In this document: in pieces, positions 16,251 through 26,400 of the stretch
Position numbering within the stretch: the stretch's first letter is position 1
How the letters are laid out: each line of letters opens with the position of its first letter
Origin: Candidatus Woesearchaeota archaeon
GTDB taxonomy: Archaea > Nanobdellota > Nanobdellia > Woesearchaeales > JACPBV01
Length of the DNA stretch: 44,602 nucleotides
Assembly: GCA_016180135.1 (NCBI GenBank)
Contig: JACPBV010000011.1
Span: 1 to 44,602, forward strand
Direction: 5' to 3'
Position numbers and translations under genes: made by a program
The notes under the pieces: model-generated
Seen by the model: only the letters and a program-made list of their open reading frames with translations
What the model was told of the DNA's origin: nothing
Databases searched by the model: none

Positions 16251-17180
16251 TTGATGGCCAGCATCACTTTTAAGGGCAGAGATGTTATCTCAGTCCGTGA
16301 CCTTTCCAAAGACGACCTTCTTTATGTCCTGGGCATCGCAAAGCGGCTTGAGCAGAAGCACCAGCCCAATCTTCTCAGGGGCAGGATCATGGCTTCGATG
16401 TTCTTTGAGCCGTCAACACGGACACGGCTTAGCTTTACTGCTGCCATGAAAAGGCTTGGCGGGGATACTATCGGCTTTGCGAAAGGAGATGTCACATCTA
16501 CTAAAAAAGGCGAGACTTTGTGGGATACGGTCAAGATGATCCAGGAATACAGCGACGTGATTGTGATAAGGCATTCTATGGAAGGTGCGGCAAGGCTCAG
16601 CGCAGAGGCAGCTGCGATTCCCGTCATCAATGCAGGCGACGGAACCAATCAGCATCCTACCCAGACCTTGATAGACCTGTATACTATCCAAAAAGACAAG
16701 GGAAGCCTGAACGGCATCAGCATCGGTTTTCTCGGAGACCTCAAATATGGCAGGACAGTGCACAGCCTTGCGATGGCGCTGGCGCACTTCAAGGCAAAAA
16801 TGTATTTTATCGCGCCTCCTGCATTAAAGATGCCAGACTATTACCTCGATGAGCTTGAGCAGCAGAAAGTTATGCTGCATGAAACTGACGATATCCTCAA
16901 AGTGGTCAAGCACCTTGATGTGCTTTATGTGACCAGGATACAGCAGGAGCGATTTCCCGACCCGATAGAATACGAGAAATACAAGAACGTCTACAAAGTC
17001 GGGCCTGAACTTCTGAAATACTCAAAGAAGGACATATCCATTATGCATCCACTTCCGAGAGTCGGGGAGATCGATCCTGCCCTCGATGCATTTCCCAATG
17101 CAGCTTATTTCAGGCAGGCGGCCAATGGGATTCCTGTGAGGCAGGCGGTGCTGAGTTTGGTGCTGGGGGCGGTGAAGTAA
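16251..17180 (+). CDS. pyrB: Aspartate carbamoyltransferase catalytic subunit
   Basis: MASMFFEPSTRTRLSFTAAMKRLGG, VINAGDGTNQHPTQTLIDLYTI, GFLGDLKYGRTVHSLA, MHPLPRVGEID. Confidence 0.97.
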   Translation: MMASITFKGRDVISVRDLSKDDLLYVLGIAKRLEQKHQPNLLRGRIMASMFFEPSTRTRLSFTAAMKRLGGDTIGFAKGDVTSTKKGETLWDTVKMIQEYSDVIVIRHSMEGAARLSAEAAAIPVINAGDGTNQHPTQTLIDLYTIQKDKGSLNGISIGFLGDLKYGRTVHSLAMALAHFKAKMYFIAPPALKMPDYYLDELEQQKVMLHETDDILKVVKHLDVLYVTRIQQERFPDPIEYEKYKNVYKVGPELLKYSKKDISIMHPLPRVGEIDPALDAFPNAAYFRQAANGIPVRQAVLSLVLGAVK

Positions 17181-17181
17181 A

Positions 17182-17805
17182 ATGGCGGCTAAAACTCCCA
17201 AACAAAAAACTCACAAGAAGCCGGCAAAGAAGGCAGGTTCAAAACTTGGGCGGGCGGCAATCAGGACTGCTTCAGGCTCTTCAGGAGCATCGGAGTATTC
17301 AGCCTCTTTAGGGGCTTCAGAACATTCAGGCTCATCAGGGGCTTCAAGCTCGCATAGGAGGGAGCTTCGCATCGCTGCAATCAGGGACGGAACCGTCATT
17401 GACCATGTGCCGGCTGCTAAGGTTTTTGATGTCGTGGAGATTCTTAACCTCAAAAGCCATAAAGATGTCGTCTCAATCGCAACAAACCTTGGCAGCAAGA
17501 AAATCGGGAAGAAAGGCATTGTCAAGGTTGCAGGGAGAGAACTAACCAAACTGGAGGTTGATGAGATAGCTGTCGTTGCGCCCCAGGCAACTATCAATAT
17601 CATCAAAGATTTCAAGGTGAGGCAGAAGTCAATTGTTGAGGTTCCTGCAATCCTGACTGCGGCTTTTAAGTGCTCAAACCCAAAATGCGTTTCCAATATA
17701 CAGCCTGTCGAATCAAGGTTTGAGATCATCAGCAAAAGCCCGGTAAAGGCAATCTGCTTCTATTGTGAAAGGGTGATGGGCGGGGAAGAGATCAGGCTGA
17801 AGTAG
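17182..17805 (+). CDS. pyrI: Aspartate carbamoyltransferase regulatory subunit with ~58-aa N-terminal extension
   Basis: AIRDGTVIDHVPAAKVFDVVEIL, GKKGIVKVAGRELTKLEVDEIAVVAPQATINII, zinc ligands CSNPKCVSN...CFYCERVM. Confidence 0.95.
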   Translation: MAAKTPKQKTHKKPAKKAGSKLGRAAIRTASGSSGASEYSASLGASEHSGSSGASSSHRRELRIAAIRDGTVIDHVPAAKVFDVVEILNLKSHKDVVSIATNLGSKKIGKKGIVKVAGRELTKLEVDEIAVVAPQATINIIKDFKVRQKSIVEVPAILTAAFKCSNPKCVSNIQPVESRFEIISKSPVKAICFYCERVMGGEEIRLK

Positions 17806-17970
17806 TGTTTTTTCTTTTTATGGGCCATTCTTGTGATGATTCTGCGAATGATAAAAATAAATCAGGAAGCTCAACTCCGGTTAATGTTGCCTTTCATGTC
17901 CCGGAATTTGGTTTTTTTAAATTCATTTTCTCAAATAAAATGAAACAGATATAAAGGCAGGCAAAACACG

Positions 17971-18927
17971 ATGCTTATGGGCATCGCTACAACCGGGGAA
18001 GTATCGCTGGAGGGCATTATAAACAGGCATCCAGGTTATCTTGTCTTTGATACTTCTTTTTTTATTTCGTTTGGAGTTAGGCTGTCAGATCACCTTGATT
18101 CGGCAGGTTCTTTTGACCTTTTGGATGAAAATTTACTTATTCAGGATATTCAGGAAACAAAAAACTTAATTGCAATCCTTGCTGGAAATGAATATCTCCT
18201 TTGCCCATCCAAAGTAATTAATGAATACGAGGAATTTATTGGCCATCTTAAATCCCGTCAAATGAGGCTAACATTTTTGATGGAGAATCTTCGGCAAAAT
18301 GGCCAGGGGGAGAGCAATCCTATAAGGGCAAGCCGCAGCTCTTCGTGCGGACCGAGATATTTATTAGTCAATCAGGCGATTGAAACCTATTCCCTGCTCT
18401 GCACTATGCTGAAACGGAGAGAATTATCTTATGACTATGGGGATGAGGCTGGTGATTTTAATGATCTTTTTAATTTATTGGTCACCTATTCCCAGACGAT
18501 GGGCCTCAAGGAGCGAAAGCGATACTTCAATGACGGGCGCCCAAACAACAAGGCCAATGATGAGCATATCATCGCTGCTGGAGTTTATTTTATGCTGTTA
18601 AATAAAGTTCCTGTCTCCTTTTATTCCCAGGATATCGACTTTCCAACAATAATTTCGTTCCTTGACCAGGTGTTATTCTCTCCGGAATTTCCCGAGCTTT
18701 CATCTCATAGCTATTTTAGGAATGTTCAGGAACTTGTCACGAGGAATCCCCTCATCCATTATTTTCTCCGCCTCGATGGGCAGCGCAATCCTTCATTTAA
18801 CCTAAGCAACACCCATCTTCAGTTTGGGATGAGCCCAATGCAGCGAAGGGAGATACAGAAGGCAACCTTCGGCTTTTACCTGAAGAAAAGAGGAATATTT
18901 CTGAATGGGAATAAATCCATTTATTAG
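17971..18927 (+). CDS. PIN-domain-like protein (putative nuclease), divergent
   Basis: PIN-like acidic layout: LVFDTSFFIS; SKVINEYEEFI; KANDEHIIAAGVYFMLLNKVPVSFYSQDIDF. Confidence 0.5.
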   Translation: MLMGIATTGEVSLEGIINRHPGYLVFDTSFFISFGVRLSDHLDSAGSFDLLDENLLIQDIQETKNLIAILAGNEYLLCPSKVINEYEEFIGHLKSRQMRLTFLMENLRQNGQGESNPIRASRSSSCGPRYLLVNQAIETYSLLCTMLKRRELSYDYGDEAGDFNDLFNLLVTYSQTMGLKERKRYFNDGRPNNKANDEHIIAAGVYFMLLNKVPVSFYSQDIDFPTIISFLDQVLFSPEFPELSSHSYFRNVQELVTRNPLIHYFLRLDGQRNPSFNLSNTHLQFGMSPMQRREIQKATFGFYLKKRGIFLNGNKSIY

Positions 18928-18960
18928 TAAAATATATTCCTCTTTTACAATCCTTACCTA

Positions 18961-20214
18961 TCATTTCTTTTTCTTTTTCTGCTTCCTAAAGTAGAAGAAC
19001 CAGCCTAGGTTCACTCCTGCCAGGACGATGATCAGCAGGAACAGGAAAGCATCTCTTGATTTGGTGGCAGGGCCGACAATCGCCTGGCCGATCGGCGTGA
19101 AATCTGTCCTTATAGAATCAATGTTGACATTTGCCCTGATCAGCCTTTGGGTGACTTTCCCCTCGTAATGAATTTCAACATTGAGGTCATAAAACCCTAT
19201 GGGAATATCCCTTGTATCCCAGTAGGCGGTAATCCTGCCTCTTGCCAGGGGTTCAAGGCTGACAGGGGCAGTTGTCACTTTGGCATACTCTGTGCCATCT
19301 TTGTCTGTCGCTCTCAATATTCCATAGATCCCGCCAATCGGGCTGTTCCACCTATTCTCCAGGAAAATATCGATTGCGGCGATGCTCCCCAGCTGAAACT
19401 TGTCTGCCTTCAGGTCAACAACCTCAACTGAAAGGTCGCCAAGCTTAAAATTCTCCTCAAGAGTTATCTGCTGGCCGTCATAGTCAATTGCTGCTTTTGC
19501 GTGATACACCCCCGGATTCAGCCCTTCAATGAACCACTCTCCGATGAGCTGAGCCTGCTGTGCGGGATCAAGCCCGGATTCAGAAAGAGGGATACTGCCG
19601 AGCTTTTCATACGTCGCTCCAAGGATGTCCACAACTCCCTTTGCCTTCACAATCTTTTGTGTTCCGTAATTGTTCACCAGGACAACAAACCGCACCGGCT
19701 GCTTCACTGCATTTGTCTCGACAACCAGCTTGGCTTCTGCGTATTTTGCAGGAAACGGAACACGGACATAAAACTCAGATACCACTGAGCCGATAACGCC
19801 GATGGAAGTTTCCGAAGAGCCTGAGGCAAACTGCTTCGGCAGCTCCATCACCACGATCTCAGTGCCGTGCAGGCCGGGCTTGCCGATAGATTCAGGAAGG
19901 TTTATCTCGAAGGTGAATGGCTTTGTGTCCTCGGAAGACGTTATCTCAAGGAGGCTGTCTTTTATCTTGATATACTTTTCAAGTTCCCCCCTCGCATAGA
20001 CAACCGCTTTCATGTCATGGCGGTCATTGTTGATGACATTCTGCGTGATCTCGGTTTTTAATCCGGGCTCAAAGACAATCACTTTCCTTGCAGGGCTGAC
20101 GCCGATGGCGTAAGCGCTCATGGAGCCGGCAAGGATAAAGAGCATGAGCATAACTATAAAAAAAGATGCCTTAGGAAGGAATATCGCTTCATCAAAAGGG
20201 ATTGGTTTAGCCAT
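18961..20214 (-). CDS. Secreted/membrane-anchored Ig-like (COG1361/CARDB-like) surface protein
   Basis: N-terminal hydrophobic segment, SPARKVIVFEPGLKTEITQNVINND, beta-rich repeats, C-terminal TM LFLLIIVLAGVNLGWFFYFRKQKKKKK. Confidence 0.7.
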   Translation of the reverse strand: MAKPIPFDEAIFLPKASFFIVMLMLFILAGSMSAYAIGVSPARKVIVFEPGLKTEITQNVINNDRHDMKAVVYARGELEKYIKIKDSLLEITSSEDTKPFTFEINLPESIGKPGLHGTEIVVMELPKQFASGSSETSIGVIGSVVSEFYVRVPFPAKYAEAKLVVETNAVKQPVRFVVLVNNYGTQKIVKAKGVVDILGATYEKLGSIPLSESGLDPAQQAQLIGEWFIEGLNPGVYHAKAAIDYDGQQITLEENFKLGDLSVEVVDLKADKFQLGSIAAIDIFLENRWNSPIGGIYGILRATDKDGTEYAKVTTAPVSLEPLARGRITAYWDTRDIPIGFYDLNVEIHYEGKVTQRLIRANVNIDSIRTDFTPIGQAIVGPATKSRDAFLFLLIIVLAGVNLGWFFYFRKQKKKKK

Positions 20215-20216
20215 CC

Positions 20217-20372
20217 TTAAACACCTTCCTTCTTTATTTCCTGAAGCATGAGCCTGCCATCGGTCATCTCAACAAATCTCAGGATGGTCCCTTTGCCCCA
20301 GCCTTTTGCCAATGCCATATCTTTGGGCAGGGTTATCCTGAACTGCCCGTTGTTGTTTACGATTTTTACCAT
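20217..20372 (-). CDS. AbrB/SpoVT-like small DNA-binding protein (51 aa), upstream of the Ig-like surface gene
   Basis: Own translation: MVKIVNNNGQFRITLPKDMALAKGWGKGTILRFVEMTDGRLMLQEIKKEGV; stop 2 nt before the next ATG. Confidence 0.8.
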   Translation of the reverse strand: MVKIVNNNGQFRITLPKDMALAKGWGKGTILRFVEMTDGRLMLQEIKKEGV

Positions 20373-20450
20373 TTTGATCCGCTTTGATGTTTATTATTAT
20401 CCCCTTTCATGCCTTTTTTCCTTTTTCATCCTTTATTGCTATGCTCTATG

Positions 20451-23400
20451 CTAATACCAGACGCTTTGAAGGATAAGGAAGCTTTCTTTTGCGCCGTCCG
20501 GCTCATCTGGAGGAGTCGTCACGCTGATTTCAATCTCCCCTGTGTTTTTTGTAGCGTTGAATTCCAGCTGCTTGATAATATATTTGCTGACATTAGTGAC
20601 GTTGGTGAATGACTGCGCTGAACCTGACCAGTTGAAGGATTCCGGCTGCGTGGAGAAGTTTCCTGCCGCCATCATGTAAAACGTGGTGTTTAGCGCTTTC
20701 CTTATCCAGAGGGACTGGTTTGCGTGGACTGAGATGTTCAGGCGGATATTGCCGTCGTTCCTGACCCTTACGGGAGCAGGGCTGTTATCGGTGGTGTTGT
20801 CTTCCTGCCCAAGGCTTAGTGTAACAAATGTTGCATTGTCGACGACAAGAGAGATGGCATTGACTGAGTTTATTGAAAAGTTGAGCGATGCTGAATCCTG
20901 CCCGTAATTTCCGCTGTCATTGACAAAGACTGTCCAATTATAGACGCTGTCAACATCGAGCTGGTCTGTTATCGAATAATTTGTCCAGTTCAGGCCGGTG
21001 ATATTCAAAATACTTCTTTGGCATTCGTTGTTCTTGTCTGCGCATGACATCCGATAGAGGGAGAGCGTGTAGGTGATGTTGTCATTGTCAGCATCAGTTG
21101 ATGCTGTCCAGTTAAAGAACGGGGTCCTGTTGGTGAGCGACTGGTTTGCAAGCGGATTGGAGAGGGTGACCTGCGCCGGAAGCGTGTTGTTGACGGAAAA
21201 GTTCCTCATCTCGGAAACATTCATGTTGCCTGCGCTGTCGTTGATAAACCACAAATACATTATGACCTTTCCCTGCGTCAGGTTGGTGGTCTTGTTGGCA
21301 GTAATCTTCTGAGAGGAAATCCCTATGAGGCTGCCTTTTGTTTCATTGCTCCAGGCGCCGCCGTAAGTTCCATTCCAGCTGAAGATGAAAGAGTCAAGGC
21401 CGGAGCCTGTGTCGTTGATGGTGATATTGAAAGAGATGTTTCCGTTGACTCTTCCCTTTGAGGCGTTTGTCTGGTTGAGGCTGAATGGCGGGAAGCTGGT
21501 GTCCAGGCGGAAATAAACGACCGAGGAGTTGGCGCTTGATAACGAGGCATCTCTGGCTGTGACGGTGATGTTGTAATATCCCGATGAGGCATTCCAGCTG
21601 GATACGTTTGTTGCTGTTGACATATTCAGCGTCCCGTTGATGTAAACATCATAGGTTATTGCGTCTCCTTCCGGGTCAGTGGCTGAGAAGTTCAGATAAG
21701 GGACTGAAGAATAATTTTTTCCCTGCGCCGGGAAGATGATTGCGGGGGCGGCTGGGGCTGTGTTTGCCGCCAATACAATGAATGAGCCGATTACGGTGTT
21801 ATTCCAGTTTCCTGCGGAATCATTTGCATACCAGATGTAAGCAACATTGCTGTTGGTGCCCTGGTTGGTTGACTTATTGACATTGAGGAACTGTGATATT
21901 CCGGACAGTGTTCCGTTGGTGAGGTTCTCCCAAACTCCAGTCCCGTTCCACGAAAACATAAAGAAGCTCAATCCGATGTTGTCTGTTATCGTGATGTTAA
22001 AGGTGATGTTGCCGTTCTGGGTTCCGGAGCTTGCATTCGTCTGGTTGCCGGAGAAGCCCGGGGCGGCGGTGTCAATCGTTATTGTTCTCTGCTCGGTGGC
22101 ATTATAATTATCATCACTGTCAGATGCATATGCCTGAAAGGCATATGTTCCGTCAGCCAATGAACTTTTGTTTATATACAGGTTATTCCATGTCAAGTTG
22201 CTTTTGGCGAGGGTAACTGTCCCATCCCCAATGGCGTTAAAAGTATAGTTCTCATTAGAGGACTGGTTGGCGGAAAATGTCCAGTTTTTGGGATCCTGCT
22301 TCTGGAGATCCGACAGGTGAAGCGCCATAATCTCACTTGCGGCCAATGTCCTGTTCCAGACCCTTATCTCATCAATCTCCCCATCCAGATAGAACCGGCT
22401 CCCTAAAGCATCCGCACCCATGCTCATAATCTGGCTGTTGCTTCCGCCAGTTAAGGTATGGGTTCCGCTGGCAGCCTGGATTCCGTTTTTGTATATCTTT
22501 GAAACATCTGCTGACGCATCATAGGTCGCCGCCACATGCGCCCATTCCCCTGCAGCCAGGCTCCCGCCTTCCAAATCCGCTTCTGAAGCCCAGCCTGACC
22601 CGCTGCCGACCCTAAAATTCATGCTGTTGCCGTCCCATCTGAACTGAAACACCGTATCTTTCCAGAAGAATACCTGGTTGCCGGTCAACGTGTCCAGCTT
22701 AACCCATGCTGCCAAAGTAATTCCTGGGATTGTAGAATAAACGCTTGATGTTCCCCCGTCGATATAATCTCCCCCGTCAAACGACATAGCTTTCCCATAT
22801 TTTCCCGATATGTTCACTGAAGGGCATGAGGATCCCGAACATGAGCCATTCCTTGAATACCTGCTGACGTCAACCATCTTCGTGGAATTCTCCCCCAGTG
22901 CGCTCCTATTCCCCAAATTAAGCATCAGGGTAAGCGTGTGGTCATACATTGAGAAATTTGTGCTGCCGTTCTTGAATGTGAAGTTGGCAAAATTATTTAG
23001 GTTGAACGAGGCATTCATAGCCGTTGAATTGATGTAAAACATGGTCTCATTGGTTCCGTTCCAGTCAACTATAATCCTGCTGGCATTGGGGTCATGGATG
23101 CTCACGTTCACGATCGCAGATGGAGTTGTTATGTATACCCCGCCTGATGATGTCGGCGTTGTGAAGTTTATTCCCGGCGGAACATCTCTGACGACGGAAA
23201 AAGTCCCCAATTGGGTATTGTTCCAGTTCCCTGCAGTGTCATTTGCATACCAGATATAACCGATAACCTTTCCCCCGGTCTGGCTTGAAGACTTGTTGAT
23301 GTTCAAAAATTGCGAGGCTCCCGAAATTGAGCCGTTGGTGAGGTTCTCCCAAACTCCAGTCCCGTTCCACGAAAACATAAAAAAGCTTAATCCGATATTA

Positions 23401-26400
23401 TCCGAAATCGTGATATTAAAAGTGATGTTGCCGTTCTGGGTTCCGGAGCTTGCATTCGTCTGGTTGCCGGAGAAGCCTGGCGGAGTCGAGTCAACCGTAA
23501 TCTGCCTCATATCGGATTGGTTCACTGCGCTGTTTGCATCCATCGTCCACCCATAATAATCATAAACTCCTTCAGCAAGTATGCTTTTGTTCAGGAAAAG
23601 ATAATATCCTGTCGCATTTGCCTTTGCAAATGAGAATCCGCTGTCTCCCTTTGCCTGCAGCGAATATGATGTTGGGGGCGTCTGGTTGGTGTAGAAATTC
23701 CATGCTGATGTATTTTTCTTCTCAAGATTCGAGCCGTAGAACGCCGACACATCCTCAGGGAGGAATGACCTGTTCCATACCCTTATCTCATCGATCTCTC
23801 CCGGTAGATAGAGGTTATTTTCGCAAGAGCCTCCAGTCTGGATGTATCCTATATAAACATCCTGGTTGCCTGAGGTTGTGGGAGCATAGCTCATGCCCGT
23901 CACATCCTGGTTGGATCCTAACTGGGTCCCGTTCACAAAGAACTGCAGGTTATTCCCTCTCCTTTGGATAAAGAAATTGTAGTCCTTGTTGATTGCAGGA
24001 GTAAACGTTACCGCTTTATTGGTCTGCGTCCCATCATACCTGCCGAAAATTATTGTGTCGCTGCTCAGGTAGATGGACCATGCAGTATGCGAAGGCACAC
24101 CCCCAGAAATGCATTTTCCTGAATTGATGAACGGGTGGATGACTGAAGAGGAAAAGCTGGTCAAATTAAACCAGAAAGAGAATGCGAAGTCATTTGAGCC
24201 GAACTGGAAGTGCTTGTTGTTCGAGATGTTCATATAATCACTGGTGCCGTCAAGGTTAAAGCTGCCTCCAAATCTTGCATTGGGGCTGTAGGGAGGAGTG
24301 CCGAAGACTGAGCCGTTCTTTGCATGCAGGCTCAGGTCAGTGATAAGCGTGCTGTTTTCTCCCAAAACGCTCCTGTTCTCAAAGTTCAGCATCAGGAGAA
24401 GGGTTGCGTTGTAAAGAACTGAAGTGTTCGTGCCGTTGTTAAATGCAGCATACGCCATGTTGGGGGCAGTGAAGTTCGCTGAGAAGATGTTTGAGCTTTC
24501 AATCACCTGAGTGTCATTGGTTCCGTTCCAGCTGAACTTTACCACATTAAAGTTAGAGTCACCGATGGAGAGGTTGATGTGCGCCGTAGTGTTTGTTGTT
24601 TTGGTAGCGTTGGGCTGGGTCGGGGGGACGAATTGGATTGATGGGGGGGCATTCCCTGCAAAAACTGTGAAAGAACCTAAAGCCGTATTGTTAAATCCAC
24701 CGACGGTATTATTAGCATACCACATATAACTTACACTTTTGTCGGCAGCTATTGTTGGGGTCTTATTAATATTCAAGAACACTGAATCCCCCGAAATTGA
24801 GCCGTTGGTCGCATTATCCCAGACTCCTGTGCCGTTCCACGAAAACATATAGAAGCTCAATCCGACATTGTCTGTTATTGTTATGTTGAATGTGGCATTG
24901 CCGTTCTGCCCAACTAAACTGGCATTAGTCTGGTTGCCTGAGAAGCCTGGCGGAGTCGAGTCAACCGTAATCTGCCTCATATCGGACTGGTTCACTGCGC
25001 TGTCTGCATCCATCGTCCACCCATAATAATTGTATACGCCGTCAGCAAGGGAGCTTTTGTTCAGGAAGAGGTAATAGCCTGATGCATTTGCTTTGGCAAA
25101 GGAAAAGGCTCCATCACCCCTCGCTGACAAAGAATAGTTGGCAGGCGGGGTCTGGTTGGTGTAGAAATTCCATGCTGAAGTATTTCTCTTCTCAAGATTC
25201 GAGCCGTAAAACGTCCACACATCCTCAGGGAGGAATGACCTGTTCCATATTCTCACCTCATCGATCTCTCCCGGCAAATAAAGGTTATTTTGACATGAGC
25301 CTCCAGTCTGTATATATCCTATGTACACATCCTGGTTGCCTGAGGTTGTGGGAGCGTAGCTCATGCCCGTCACATCCTGGTTGGATCCCAACTGGGTTCC
25401 GTTCACAAAGAACTGCAGGTTATTCCCTCTCCTCTGGATAAAGAAATTGTAGTCCTTGTTGATTGCAGGAGTAAACGTTACCGCTTTATTAGTCTGCGTC
25501 CCATCATACCTGCCGAAAATTATTGTGTCGCTGCTCAGGTAGATAGACCATGCAGTATGTGAAGGCACTCCCCCGGAGATGCATTTACCTGAATTGATAA
25601 AGGGATGGATAACTGAGGAGGAAAAGCTGGTCAAATTGAACCAGAAAGAGAATGCGAAGTCATTTGAGCCGAACTGGAAGTGCTTGTTGTTTGAGATGTT
25701 CATATAATCATCGGTGCCGTCAAAGTTAAAGCTGCCCCCATATCTTGCATTGCGGCTGTAGGTTGGGGTGCCGAAGACTGAGCCGTTCTTTGCATGCAGG
25801 CTCAGATCAGTGACGAGGGTGCTGTTTTCCCCCAAAACGCTCCTGTTCTCAAAGTTCAGCATCAGGAGAAGGGTTGCGTTGTAAAGGACTGAAGTGTTAG
25901 TACCGTTGTTGAATGCAGCATACGCCATGTTGGGGGCAGTGAAGTTCGCTGAGAAGATGTTTGAACTTTCAATCACTTGAGTGTCATTGGTTCCGTTCCA
26001 GCTGAATTTTGCAACATTGAAGTTGGAGTCCCCAATAGAAAGGTTGATGTGCGCTGTCGTGTTTGTTGTTTTGGAAGCATTGGGCTGGGTCGGGGGGACG
26101 AATTCTGTAACTGCTGGAGTATTACCCACAACAACAGAGAATGTGCTAAGGCCGGAATTATTCCAGCTCCCCGCAGTGTCGTTTGCATACCATATATAAC
26201 CGATAACCTTTCCCCCGCTCTGGTTTGAAGACTTATTGATGTTCAAAAATTGAGAGGTTCCGGAAATTGAGCCGTTTGTCGCATTATCCCAAACTCCGGT
26301 GCCGTTCCAAGAAAACATATAGAAACTCAATCCGATGTTGTCCGTTATCGTGATGTTGAATGTGATGTTGCCGTTCTGCAATCCGGAGCTTGCATTCGTC

